Positions 10,993 through 19,756 of a stretch of DNA of 25,272 bases are shown here, piece by piece. Every line of letters begins with the position of its first letter. The stretch's first letter is position 1. The DNA comes from a virus. The stretch spans positions 1-25,272 of the IMG/VR virus record IMGVR_UViG_3300046812_000114. One strand, 5' to 3'. Both the position numbers and the translations under genes were made by a program. Under the pieces are notes generated by a model. The model was not told where the DNA came from, did not search any database, and was given only the letters and a program-made list of their open reading frames with translations.

Positions 10993-11249
10993 AGAAACTT
11001 AAAGAGCTTTTAGCTGTAGATAAAGCTTTAAATCAATATAACGAAATTTCAAAGGAAGTAGATTCTATGGATTCCAAACATCTTTTCGTGAGTAAAACCT
11101 TCTGGCTTAATGTAATTGGTATCGCTACTACAGTAGGTGGAATACTTCCACAAAAATGGGCGATTCCTGTTTTGGGGGTGGCTAATATCCTTAATAGATT
11201 TTTAACGAATCAACCAGTTACATTATCTCTTTCTAGTCTTGTAAAGTAG
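10986..11249 (+). CDS. Holin-like membrane protein (87 aa)
   Basis: The first 35 residues are charged and helical. A hydrophobic segment (TFWLNVIGIATTVGGIL, about 38-54) and a second (KWAIPVLGVANILNRFLT, about 57-74) follow, separated by PQ, so a membrane hairpin is likely. The pattern of a hairpin followed by NILNRFLTNQPVT is common in small phage membrane proteins encoded next to lysis enzymes. It overlaps the DUF2778 gene by 7 bases. Holin function is likely from context but not proven. Confidence 0.6.
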   Translation: MLKKLKELLAVDKALNQYNEISKEVDSMDSKHLFVSKTFWLNVIGIATTVGGILPQKWAIPVLGVANILNRFLTNQPVTLSLSSLVK

Positions 11250-11335
11250 CCTCCCGAAGTCGATCTTACCGCGTGGCTTTGTTACCGGGTCACTTAAACT
11301 TCTTACCTTGCTAGATTCGCTAGCGGATAACCTAA
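11250..11335. other. Short intergenic spacer with hairpin
   Basis: Eighty-six bases without a gene in an otherwise gapless operon, richer in G+C than its neighbours. It holds GCTAG-ATTCG-CTAGC (11310-11324). There is no T-run, so it is not an obvious terminator, and no clear promoter is seen. A protein site or RNA-processing hairpin is possible. Confidence 0.35.
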
Positions 11336-11686
11336 TTGACTGGTTCAGTTGCATTACCTACAAGTGGATTTTTACCTATCTTTTTACCAGCACAAAAAGA
11401 AGTGCTGGTAAATATATCTCTTCGTCCAACGCGAATAGGTGGATGGGCATTAATTAATCCTAATGCGACTGTAGCCTATGTTTTGTTCTTTGATAGTTTC
11501 TCTTCACCATCATTAGGCGTTGATATTCCTACTTTTGTAATGCCATTACCAGGAACTGCCGCAGCTAATTTATTTAATGAAAAAGGAATCTTCATGCGTA
11601 ATGGCTTATGGATTGCATGTACAACTACAGCATTAGGTTCTTCTCCTCCGGGAATTGGTTTAGATGTTAGTATCTTCTATCAGTAA
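11336..11686 (+). CDS. Virion-associated protein of a common phage family (116 aa)
   Basis: A beta-rich, glycine-rich protein. The part GGWALINPNATVAYVLFFDS and the ending GLWIACTTTALGSSPPGIGL match a type often found near phage fibre or adhesin genes, usually annotated as hypothetical. The frame opens with TTG (11336-11338) immediately after an in-frame stop, and the first internal ATG would remove most of the protein. TTG is therefore the likely start, with a weak GCGGA 9 bases upstream. It precedes fibre-like genes; a surface or tail-related role is inferred. Confidence 0.65.
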   Translation: MTGSVALPTSGFLPIFLPAQKEVLVNISLRPTRIGGWALINPNATVAYVLFFDSFSSPSLGVDIPTFVMPLPGTAAANLFNEKGIFMRNGLWIACTTTALGSSPPGIGLDVSIFYQ

Positions 11687-11695
11687 AGGAATTAT

Positions 11696-12013
11696 ATGGC
11701 AACTCCGACATACACTGAATTAGCAAATGCACTTAATGTTGCTTCATTTCTTGATCGTTGTACGATTGCAGTAGTTAAATTCGCTAGATTTATTCTGGCT
11801 GAAGCTACAAATGTAACGAATCATCAACGACGAAATAGTTGGGCTATTAATGCGATTCAAAGTCCAGCAAGTATCATTAATAGTATTAAATGGAATATTA
11901 TTACTGACCCCGCATTCACAAGTCAAGATCCATTGAATGTATCTACTACATCGGATAGTGTATTACAATCAGCAGTTGAAACAACTATTAATGCGACTCT
12001 GTTAACTTTCTAA
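11696..12013 (+). CDS. Conserved phage protein of unknown function (105 aa)
   Basis: Starts MATPTYTELANALNVASFLD and is helical. It includes CTIAVVKFARFILAEATNV and NHQRRNSWAINAIQSPASII, then a short C-terminal part ending SVLQSAVETTINATLLTF. Small helical proteins with this layout occur beside virion surface genes in many phages, usually unnamed. AAAGGAATT lies before the ATG. Its stop overlaps the next start (TAATG). Confidence 0.72.
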   Translation: MATPTYTELANALNVASFLDRCTIAVVKFARFILAEATNVTNHQRRNSWAINAIQSPASIINSIKWNIITDPAFTSQDPLNVSTTSDSVLQSAVETTINATLLTF

Positions 12014-13068
12014 TGAAGTTTACGAGTATTTCACCATTAGCTAAATCTATTCGCGTAGTTGTGCCTCCTTTCTTTGCTAAGGATGGTTCACAATTAGGCG
12101 TATCTATTATAGTGCGTAAGGATGATGAAATATTCAAATCTAGTGGAAGAGTTACATCAGGAAAACATAACAAGCCATATTTATTAGAATATACTTTACC
12201 TTGGGGATTTTTTGGTAGGCAAGTAGAACCATCTAAGTTAGCACAAACTTATCGTTTAGGTGAATTATCTAAGCGATTTGATATAGGTATTAAATTAGAA
12301 GGAGATTGTCAATTTAAATCTAAAGGTTCAATTCTTTATGAAAAACCTTTATGGATGCCATATCATAATTCTATAGCTTTTGATGCAGCAACTTCAGCGC
12401 GTGAAGATGGCGGAGATGGAATTGTTAGTTTAACACATACTGCATCAGGGTCTAATAGAGTTGCATTAATGACAGTAGGAGTAGATAATCCTTTTAGTTC
12501 TGCTGCTGGAACTATGGATTATGGTGGAGTATCAGGTGAAACATTAATAGTTTTAAACGATGGCACTTTTACACAACAAGCAACTTATTATGTAATTGCT
12601 CCTCCTACTTCTGCACAAACAGTTACAAATACACAAACAGATACTACACCAGATGCAGATAATTTAACTGTTATGTCATTAACTGGTGTAGATCAAACAA
12701 CTCCTGTACCAGCAGCCGATGTAAAATCTCGTAATGGTACTTCAGAGACTGGACCTTCTAGTTTAACAGTTACAAATGTTGCTTCAACTGATTTAGTTTG
12801 CGATCATTGGTATAATCAAGGTGTTGGAAGTGCAACTATTGGTGCAGATCAAACTGAAAGAGCTAGTGTAGGTAATGGAAGTAATCCTGATGTAATGAAA
12901 ACATCAACGCAGGATGGAAGTAATGGTGGAGTAATGTCATGGAGTTGGACTGGTTCTGTACATGATGTTCATACAGCATATAGAGTTGTAGCAGCGGGCG
13001 GTGGTGGTGGATTTACGGCATTAAATAGAATGACATTAGGACCAAGAGTAGGAAGTAGATCAGCATGA
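12013..13068 (+). CDS. Fibre or surface protein with beta-sandwich repeat (351 aa)
   Basis: Residues 1-115 form a strand-rich domain (MKFTSISPLAKSIRVVVPPF). From about 120 the sequence NSIAFDAATSAREDGGDGIV-SLTHTASGSNRVALM begins a beta-sandwich unit widespread in phage adhesins and environmental surface proteins. It includes YGGVSGETL and TYYVIAPPTS and ends before the glycine-rich tail GGGGGFTALNRM. Threonine, serine and asparagine are abundant. It probably sits on the virion surface or tail. It overlaps its neighbours by one base and by four bases (ATGA). Confidence 0.7.
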   Translation: MKFTSISPLAKSIRVVVPPFFAKDGSQLGVSIIVRKDDEIFKSSGRVTSGKHNKPYLLEYTLPWGFFGRQVEPSKLAQTYRLGELSKRFDIGIKLEGDCQFKSKGSILYEKPLWMPYHNSIAFDAATSAREDGGDGIVSLTHTASGSNRVALMTVGVDNPFSSAAGTMDYGGVSGETLIVLNDGTFTQQATYYVIAPPTSAQTVTNTQTDTTPDADNLTVMSLTGVDQTTPVPAADVKSRNGTSETGPSSLTVTNVASTDLVCDHWYNQGVGSATIGADQTERASVGNGSNPDVMKTSTQDGSNGGVMSWSWTGSVHDVHTAYRVVAAGGGGGFTALNRMTLGPRVGSRSA

Positions 13069-14744
13069 ACTTTCAAGGAATCCTAAAACAATCTACTTCA
13101 GTTAATATAACTGTATTAATTATTGATTCAGCAGATCATATTACAGGTAAAACTGGAGCTACTCTTACAATTTATTTAACTAAAGCTGGCGGCACTCCTG
13201 CTTCGATTGCTCCTACCGTAACTGAATTAGATTCTACAAACGTTAAAGGCTTATATAAACTTGCATTATCTACAACCTCTTGGACTGATACATTAGGTGA
13301 AATGCAATTACATATAACTGGAACTGGATGTGATCCGGCGGATTATAAATGGTTAGTTTCTGCAAGATTAATTGATGATTTGGCATTTCCTGCTACTTCT
13401 GGTAGATCAGTGGTTGTTGATGCATCTGGTTTAGTAGATGCGAATATGGTTAAAGCTGGACCAACAGGTAGTGGAACTGCACAAACTGCTGGAGATATTT
13501 ATTCCAAAGTTACAGGATTAACATTTACAGTAGCTAATCAAGTTGATGTTAATGTTAAAGATTGGAATGGAACCGGTGTATCTGCTGTAACTGCTGGAAT
13601 ACCTGATGTAAATACTAAAAATATTAATAATGTTGCTGCTGCAACTCCTGGTGCTTCAGGAGGTATTTTAATTAGTGGAAGTAATGCTGGAACTACCACA
13701 TTTGGAGCATTAACAGTTACAGGAGTTACTACTTTAACTGGTAATTTTATCTTATCTGATGGTATTACAATATCTGCACCTTCCACTGGAAATAGAGCAG
13801 GAATAACAATTACTGGTAATGGCACTGGCGCAGGTGTCTCGATTACATCAGGTAGCGGTGCTTCAGGTAATGGATTAGATTTAATATGTAATTCTACCAA
13901 TGGTTCTGGATTAAGTTCCGCGGGTAAAGGTACTGGTAATGGATTCAAGATTACCAGTATTAGTGGTGATGGTATAAATATCACTGTATCTACTTCTGGA
14001 CATGGAATTGCAACCTCAGCACAAGGTAATGCAAAGCATGGTATATATGGGTTAGCTAATGGTGGAACTACTGCTAGTGGTATTAGAGGTACTACTTTAG
14101 GTGGTGCGTCTGGAGCAGGAATATATGCGGATACTGGTGGTAATGCAGGGGTTGGAATATATGCTATAGGTGGAGGCAGTGGTGCAAATGGTGCAGGAAT
14201 TAAAGCAACCGGTGGAACAGATTTTTCTGGTATTGAATGTGTTGGAACTGGTACAGGATCAGGTATAATTGCTACTGGCGGCGTATCTGCCGGTGGAGAT
14301 GGATTAAAATGTGTTGCAGGTGGTGGAGTTGATTTACGTGCGAATATTACTGGTAATGTTACTGGTAATTTATCTGGTTCAGTTGGTTCTGTCACGTCAG
14401 GAGTAACAGTTACAACTAACAATGATAAGACAGGATATACAATTGCAGTCGGTGGAATTGGAGCAACATCTTTCGCTGCAAATGCAATTGATTCTGCGGC
14501 GCTCGCGACTTCTGCGGCTAATGAAATTGCAGATGCTTTCTTAGATAGAGCAGACGCAATTGAAACTGGTTTAACTATTCGTGGCGCATTTAGATTGAAT
14601 AGTGCTGCACTTGCAGGTGTATTATCTGGTGCTGCAACTACGACAGTAACTATTAATAACGCAGTAGCAAATACTAAAGCACGTCTAACTGCAACAGTAG
14701 ATGCAAATGGAAATAGAAGTGCAGTTTCTACTGACGTAACATAA
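13065..14744 (+). CDS. Glycine/threonine-rich repeat protein, probable tail fibre (559 aa)
   Basis: The N-terminal 120 residues form a compact strand-rich domain (MNFQGILKQSTSVNITVLII). From about 220 to 440 the sequence is built of short glycine-rich repeats such as GITITGNGTGAGVSI, SGIIATGG and HGIYGLANGGT, the spacing expected of a parallel beta-helix or glycine-rich fibre shaft. A more ordinary C-terminal part follows (AIDSAALATSAANEIADAFL). This fits a virion fibre or adhesin. The DNA there is repetitive, which could favour slippage or recombination. It overlaps the upstream gene by 4 bases. Confidence 0.72.
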   Translation: MNFQGILKQSTSVNITVLIIDSADHITGKTGATLTIYLTKAGGTPASIAPTVTELDSTNVKGLYKLALSTTSWTDTLGEMQLHITGTGCDPADYKWLVSARLIDDLAFPATSGRSVVVDASGLVDANMVKAGPTGSGTAQTAGDIYSKVTGLTFTVANQVDVNVKDWNGTGVSAVTAGIPDVNTKNINNVAAATPGASGGILISGSNAGTTTFGALTVTGVTTLTGNFILSDGITISAPSTGNRAGITITGNGTGAGVSITSGSGASGNGLDLICNSTNGSGLSSAGKGTGNGFKITSISGDGINITVSTSGHGIATSAQGNAKHGIYGLANGGTTASGIRGTTLGGASGAGIYADTGGNAGVGIYAIGGGSGANGAGIKATGGTDFSGIECVGTGTGSGIIATGGVSAGGDGLKCVAGGGVDLRANITGNVTGNLSGSVGSVTSGVTVTTNNDKTGYTIAVGGIGATSFAANAIDSAALATSAANEIADAFLDRADAIETGLTIRGAFRLNSAALAGVLSGAATTTVTINNAVANTKARLTATVDANGNRSAVSTDVT

Positions 14745-14745
14745 A

Positions 14746-14907
14746 ATGTTTCCTAGAAGATATTTTGCAGGAAGATATTTTGCTCCAAGGTATTTTCCAC
14801 AATCTAATGGAGATACACCGGCTGGAGCTACAGATCATTGGTTATTACTTTTAGGAGTTGGACATATATGGGTATTGTGCTCGTTCTTGTTACTTCGTTA
14901 TTATTGA
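14746..14907 (+). CDS. Small phage protein with arginine-aromatic N-terminus (53 aa)
   Basis: ATG at 14746-14748, 1 base after the fibre-gene stop; TGA at 14905-14907. It starts MFPRRYFAGRYFAPRYFPQS, three repeats of an RYF unit, and ends with a hydrophobic stretch (HWLLLLGVGHIWVLCSFLLL) that could cross the membrane. Small proteins with repeated RYF/RYW units occur beside virion genes in many phages, function unknown. The last 40 bases overlap the next gene. Confidence 0.62.
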   Translation: MFPRRYFAGRYFAPRYFPQSNGDTPAGATDHWLLLLGVGHIWVLCSFLLLRYY

Positions 14908-15149
14908 ATTTTGTTTTGATTTATTTACTAATTGATAGAAAAGACTCTGTTCCAATATATGTTCACAACTCAAATGATGAACTATTTGCTCGGTGTATTC
15001 TTTTAGTAGAAGAACAAAATCAAAATCAAGAATCTGGTGAATATAAACGTCATCAAGTATATGCTCAGTTAATTAAAGAGTTTCCATTAACTAAGAGATC
15101 TGAAATAGCGTATTGTATTGAGGAAGTAATTCAAAGTTTAACTCAATGA
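14868..15149 (+). CDS. Membrane-anchored protein (93 aa)
   Basis: One N-terminal transmembrane segment (MGIVLVLVTSLLLNFVLIYL), then a polar domain with QNQNQESGEYKRHQVYAQLI ending EEVIQSLTQ. The frame is open further upstream to a TTG at 14838, but the ATG at 14868 follows AGGAG by 10 bases and puts the membrane segment at the very N-terminus, so I choose it. The one-pass layout resembles spanins or small inner-membrane anchors. It overlaps the terminase gene by 4 bases (ATGA). Confidence 0.7.
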   Translation: MGIVLVLVTSLLLNFVLIYLLIDRKDSVPIYVHNSNDELFARCILLVEEQNQNQESGEYKRHQVYAQLIKEFPLTKRSEIAYCIEEVIQSLTQ

Positions 15150-16753
15150 ATCTTGATATCAATTTTAGGAACGAAGAGCAACAACAGTTTTTCTGGCATC
15201 GTCAGAGGAATGGTTTATTCGATGGTGGATTTAATAATGGTAAATCTTACGTCGGATGTCAGCGCGCTTTCGTTCATTTAATGACGTTTCCTTATTACGG
15301 AATGGTTATCGGGCGCCAAGAATATAAAGTTCTTAAAGCGACCACAATGAAAACTTTCTTTAAAATTTGTCCTCCTGAGTTGATTCTTACACATGATAAA
15401 CAAGACGGATATACAGTATTAAAGAATGGTTCATTTATTTATTGGATGCACCTCGATGATGTCGATGAACAAGATTTACGTGGTCTTGAAATTAATTCTG
15501 CACTTTTAGATCAAGCTGAAGAAATAAGAGAAAGTATATATTTAGTACTTGATTTCCGCGTTGGACGTTGGGATAAAGCACAAGTCCCGTTATGGCTATT
15601 ACGGACTCAAATGACTCATTATGATTTCGAACAAAGCCATAAGATTGAAAGAGATGATCCTAAAAAATTAGAATCCTTCATTAACACGCATACTTTATGG
15701 CCGCGTCATCCTAAATGGAAACAGTTCTTAGTTCCAAATTACATGGATTGCCTTTGTAATCCTAGTGATGATGATGAATTCCATTGGACTTATCGGTATT
15801 ATAATCCGGCTTCATTAGAAAAGAGACCAGATCATTTCTATGTTCATAGAGCATCTGATGAATCATTAACTGACTCAAGATCATTTCAACAAGCACTTTT
15901 ACGTGACCCTGAATGGGTTGCAAAATATATTGAAGGTAAGACTGGATCTCCTAAAGCACAGATACATAGGTTAGATCCAATGTCATTGATACAACCTGAC
16001 GATTATCCAAAAGAAGATTTTGACGCTTTCCTCGCGTTGCTTAAAAGTAAAGCGGGTTTATATCGCATTCTCGATCATGGGGAAACAGGTATTACTTGCT
16101 GTCTTTGGGCTGCGTCTATCAATAATATCCACGTGTTCTACCGTGAGTATTATATATCCTCCACGCTCATTTCTGCAAATAGAATAAACATTTCTGATCT
16201 TTCTGGAGATGAAGAATTCTCCGGGGATTATGCCGATCCTCAGATATTTAAGAAAACACAACAAACGGTTAGTGGAGTTAAATCTGGATTTAATTCTGTT
16301 GCAGAAGAATATGCAGAAACAGATATATCTGATGCACCTCCTCTTCATTGGTCCGCGGCGGATAATAACGAATTAGCTACGAGAAATAGAATTAGCGAGT
16401 TATTACTTCTATCTCCTCGTTGCATGCACCCTATTACAAAAATCTCTCCTGCTCCTGCCATTTACTTCGTAAAGAAAGCTAAGACTTATCCTTTTGGTTG
16501 TGAGAAGGCACCGACACAATTACAACAACAAAGACGTTTATTACTTGGTTCTGATAATGGAAAGAACATCTATTCAGACGAACGGGATGAAACAATTGCC
16601 GATCATGCATATGATTGTGTAAGATATCTTATCTCAATGCATTCTAGTGGTAAAGCTGTAGTTAAAAAGAAACCACCTAGAATGTCATTTGAATATTATC
16701 AACAAATAATGAAGCGGCGACCTAGAATGATTTCTGCAAGTGTAGAAGACTAG
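15146..16753 (+). CDS. terL: Terminase large subunit (ATPase and nuclease)
   Basis: The 535-residue DNA-packaging motor. Walker A is GGFNNGKS (27-34), Walker B with the catalytic acidic pair is LLDQAEE (120-126). The RNase H-like nuclease acidic residues fit D310 (RILDHG), D361 or D364 (GDYADP) and D490 (DHAYD). Length and domain order are normal. The protein docks on the portal, pumps DNA into the prohead and cuts the concatemer. It starts inside the stop of the preceding gene (ATGA) and is followed after one base by the portal gene, the usual head-module order. The packaging type (cos, pac or repeats) cannot be told from this. Confidence 0.96.
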   Translation: MNLDINFRNEEQQQFFWHRQRNGLFDGGFNNGKSYVGCQRAFVHLMTFPYYGMVIGRQEYKVLKATTMKTFFKICPPELILTHDKQDGYTVLKNGSFIYWMHLDDVDEQDLRGLEINSALLDQAEEIRESIYLVLDFRVGRWDKAQVPLWLLRTQMTHYDFEQSHKIERDDPKKLESFINTHTLWPRHPKWKQFLVPNYMDCLCNPSDDDEFHWTYRYYNPASLEKRPDHFYVHRASDESLTDSRSFQQALLRDPEWVAKYIEGKTGSPKAQIHRLDPMSLIQPDDYPKEDFDAFLALLKSKAGLYRILDHGETGITCCLWAASINNIHVFYREYYISSTLISANRINISDLSGDEEFSGDYADPQIFKKTQQTVSGVKSGFNSVAEEYAETDISDAPPLHWSAADNNELATRNRISELLLLSPRCMHPITKISPAPAIYFVKKAKTYPFGCEKAPTQLQQQRRLLLGSDNGKNIYSDERDETIADHAYDCVRYLISMHSSGKAVVKKKPPRMSFEYYQQIMKRRPRMISASVED

Positions 16754-16754
16754 A

Positions 16755-18623
16755 ATGCGAAAACAATACGAAAATAAGGTTTGGCTTACTAAAATAACTA
16801 ACGCCAACAAATATTGCAAGCAGTGGACTGAGCGTTTTAAGTGTAACAAAATAGAAGAATATATTGAAGGTTATCAATGGCGTAATATCGTAGATATTCC
16901 CTATTACCGGCCTTATGTAGTCAACCTTATTTATGCAGAATTGAAGAAGAAACTCGCAAATATTCTATATCAGAATATAGAGTATAATTTGACTCCGCGT
17001 CCTGGCAACTACGGGAATAATCCTGAATTTGCAATGCAGAGCGCGGGAACTAAACAAGATTTTCTAAATGAAATTATTGCGCGTGAAAATCGGGAAAATG
17101 GATTTAATGAATCAATTAAACTTTGTGCTCAAGATTCTTTTACGCGCTTTGGAATAATGGAGATAGGCTATGCTGCTGATTGGAGAAATCCTGCTAAGAC
17201 TCCTCCTGTTACTAAATCTCATTTTGATGACAAGACTATTCTTGAAAAGGACAAAGTCGTAGAAGAACTGGACTTACCTGAAAATGAAAGAATATATTTT
17301 AAACGTATTAAACCATCACGTTTCCGTGTCAGTGTATCAGATGATACTCGCTTGTCTAATTGCTCTTGGTGTGGTTATTATTCTTACATTTATAAATCAG
17401 TACTTCGGAATAATAAAGGAATAACTTTACCCGATGATTTTGAAGTATCAAGTTATGGAATGACTTCTGAATATGTAAATGCTAAATTAGATCAGTCTAA
17501 TAATAGAGCATCATCAGATTCAAAGGATATTCAAGAGGCGCTTAAACGTGGAGAGGTATGTAAGGTCTGGCACATCTGGGATAATGAGTGCAGGGTTAGA
17601 CTCTTGGTTATTGAACCTTCATATCAAGTTATATGGACAAACGAGAAAGATGGAGGATATGAATACTTACCCTTTGCCACCCATAGACATGATCTCAGAT
17701 TCGACGGATGGTATCCTGTTCCACCAGTCTATCAATGGCTTGCACCGCAAGATGAAATTAATCAAGCTCGGGAACAAATGCGTAATTATCGTAGACGATT
17801 TACGCGGAAGTTCATGTATCACGGATTTGACCAAGAAGAAATAGAGAAGTTTAAAACAGAGATAGATGGCGAAGTTATTAAAATGAAGACGCCTAATTCT
17901 ACTCTTACAGCTATTGGTAATCCTGAGATTGGTATTTCTATTGTAGATGCATTAACAGCAGGACGAGATGATTTTAATATCGTAAGTGGGTCATCTAGTG
18001 ATATGTCAACTGTTCAAGCGGATCGTACTACGGCGACACAAAGTAAGATATCCGCGATGAAATCACAGATTATCGAGTCTGTTGAACAGGTTGAATTTAC
18101 GAAGTTCTATAAGCAAATTGGTAGACTTGCGTTGTTATCTGCACAAGAAAACTTTAATGAAGGAATATGGGTTAGGTCGGAATTGAATCCGGGCGATGTT
18201 TTCAAGAATGCAATTAATCCAGCAAACAATGCTATCTTTAAATATATAACGACGCAACAGTTGAATGATGGCTTTGACATTGATGTCGATATTAATCCTA
18301 TCAATGCTTCACCTCAAAAGATGCAAGAAGATTTCCAGAAGTTTGTTACGTTTATTCAAATGCTTGAAATGAATCCAATGTTAGCTATGTCGCCTACTTT
18401 AATTCGTGAAACAGCTTTTAGGTTAGGTTATCGTAATGAAAAGGTAATTGGTGAAGCGATGAAAGCTGCAATGGCTAAGATGGTGATGCAACAAGTAATT
18501 GGATCAATGCAGCAAGGTGGAAAACAAAAGAATGGTGATAACGGTGCAGCTCAGAATTCAGTTAGAAACGCGGCGCCCGCATCACAGGAAGCAATTCAAA
18601 GTCAATTGAATGGACAGGTGTAA
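16755..18623 (+). CDS. Portal protein (622 aa)
   Basis: A 622-residue protein directly after the large terminase. The start MRKQYENKVWLTKITNANKY and the middle part PFATHRHDLRFDGWYPVPPV, with QDEINQAREQMRNYRRRF, are typical of the large phage portals, which form a dodecameric ring at one capsid vertex. The long helical stem includes IDALTAGRDDFN-like sequence (about 395-410). The C-terminus is methionine- and glutamine-rich (KMVMQQVIGSMQQGGKQKNG). Order terminase-portal-scaffold-capsid and the size support the assignment. No fused protease domain is seen. Confidence 0.9.
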   Translation: MRKQYENKVWLTKITNANKYCKQWTERFKCNKIEEYIEGYQWRNIVDIPYYRPYVVNLIYAELKKKLANILYQNIEYNLTPRPGNYGNNPEFAMQSAGTKQDFLNEIIARENRENGFNESIKLCAQDSFTRFGIMEIGYAADWRNPAKTPPVTKSHFDDKTILEKDKVVEELDLPENERIYFKRIKPSRFRVSVSDDTRLSNCSWCGYYSYIYKSVLRNNKGITLPDDFEVSSYGMTSEYVNAKLDQSNNRASSDSKDIQEALKRGEVCKVWHIWDNECRVRLLVIEPSYQVIWTNEKDGGYEYLPFATHRHDLRFDGWYPVPPVYQWLAPQDEINQAREQMRNYRRRFTRKFMYHGFDQEEIEKFKTEIDGEVIKMKTPNSTLTAIGNPEIGISIVDALTAGRDDFNIVSGSSSDMSTVQADRTTATQSKISAMKSQIIESVEQVEFTKFYKQIGRLALLSAQENFNEGIWVRSELNPGDVFKNAINPANNAIFKYITTQQLNDGFDIDVDINPINASPQKMQEDFQKFVTFIQMLEMNPMLAMSPTLIRETAFRLGYRNEKVIGEAMKAAMAKMVMQQVIGSMQQGGKQKNGDNGAAQNSVRNAAPASQEAIQSQLNGQV

Positions 18624-18624
18624 A

Positions 18625-18822
18625 ATGATTAGATTTAAAAACATTAAAGCGAAACCTGAGTTTAGTAAAACACCTAAACCCAAAGATGAAAGTAAAAACA
18701 AAACTACATCTAAAGATTCCGACGACAAGAAAAAAAAGAAATCTGTCTTGAATGAAGGTAAGAAATCCATTTCTGTTAATAAAATGTTCCAAAGTTTAAA
18801 GAAGCAGCAAGCAACTAATTAA
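18625..18822 (+). CDS. Small lysine-rich protein (65 aa)
   Basis: A disordered, highly basic protein (MIRFKNIKAKPEFSKTPKPK, then runs of K, D and S). It lies between portal and scaffold-like genes. An upstream in-frame ATG at 18610 lies inside the portal gene; I choose 18625 because AGGTG is well spaced before it. It may be a minor head component or DNA-binding protein; not recognised. Confidence 0.65.
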   Translation: MIRFKNIKAKPEFSKTPKPKDESKNKTTSKDSDDKKKKKSVLNEGKKSISVNKMFQSLKKQQATN

Positions 18823-18832
18823 GGAGATTCAT

Positions 18833-19756
18833 ATGTTACTAGGATTATATCGTAGTCCAGTTGAAGGTTCTGGCGAAAGTAAAGAAGCAAGTCTTACAAA
18901 ATCTATCGAAGCTGCTGCTATTACAGCTGCAAAAGAGATGAAACTTGAAATTAAAGAAGATGAAGTTAAAGACGAGAAAAAAGAAGAAGTAAAAGAAGAG
19001 AAAAAGGAAGAGAAGAAAGAAGTAAAAGAAGAAGTTAAAAAAGAAGAAAAAAAAGAAGAAGACGAATTAGATCCAGAAAAATTAGCCGCGGCAAAACAAC
19101 TTTTTAAAGTTCTTTCAAGTCCTAATGCCGATGTTCAGCGCGCCGGATTAGAGGCATTAGCTAGAGCCGCAGGATTAAAGTTAGAGAAGATAGAAACTAA
19201 GGCTGAAGTTAAGGAAGCTAAGGAATCTCTATTAGACCTTCTTAAAGGTGGGCTTGGTGAATATGATTTCCTTTCAGAGAAGTTAGCTCCGATACTTGAA
19301 AAAGCTTTAAAGCAAATGGTTGCGGAAGAAACAAAGGATCTTAGAGAGACTGTAAAAACAAGAGAAGAACGCGAAGTCAAAGATCAAATCAAGATTGGTT
19401 ATGACGCTGCATTTGCTAAATATGACAATTCTTCTGAACTTCAGGAAGAAGTCCTTAAAGTTATGGATGAGTTTAAACCAACAGGAAAGATGTCGCATGA
19501 AGCATATTTCAATTCTTGTTTATTAATTGCTGCCGACCGTAAGGATATTGAATTAAAAAAAGTTTCTGGTAAAGCTGAAACCAAAGAAACTAAAGAAGCA
19601 AAAGAGAAAAAGATTGAAAAATCTAGAAATGATGTCGGATCCCGCGTGGGATCAGAACGTGCGGCTGAAGTTAAAGTACAAATTAAGCCGTCACATGGCA
19701 AAGGGTTAAACGCAGCAGTTCAGTCTGCGATAGATACATTAGCTAACGAAAAATGA
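18833..19756 (+). CDS. Probable capsid scaffolding protein (307 aa)
   Basis: A highly charged helical protein immediately upstream of the major capsid gene, the usual place for scaffolding. Residues 38-80 are almost pure K, E and D with valine; the middle (81-225) is helical (LAAAKQLFKVLSSPNADVQR) and the C-terminus is basic with KKIEKSRNDVGSRVGS. Scaffolds are typically helical, charged and poorly conserved. A fused protease is not evident. GGAG precedes the ATG by 6 bases. The gene overlaps the capsid gene by 4 bases. Confidence 0.75.
   Translation: MLLGLYRSPVEGSGESKEASLTKSIEAAAITAAKEMKLEIKEDEVKDEKKEEVKEEKKEEKKEVKEEVKKEEKKEEDELDPEKLAAAKQLFKVLSSPNADVQRAGLEALARAAGLKLEKIETKAEVKEAKESLLDLLKGGLGEYDFLSEKLAPILEKALKQMVAEETKDLRETVKTREEREVKDQIKIGYDAAFAKYDNSSELQEEVLKVMDEFKPTGKMSHEAYFNSCLLIAADRKDIELKKVSGKAETKETKEAKEKKIEKSRNDVGSRVGSERAAEVKVQIKPSHGKGLNAAVQSAIDTLANEK

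Noticed and set aside
13538-14422. 294-codon minus-strand frame under the fibre gene
   Set aside because: Proline- and valine-rich antisense shadow of the glycine/threonine repeats; all signals support the + strand gene.
13065-14744. Diversity-generating retroelement target in the fibre genes
   Set aside because: No reverse transcriptase and no template repeat were found in the window.
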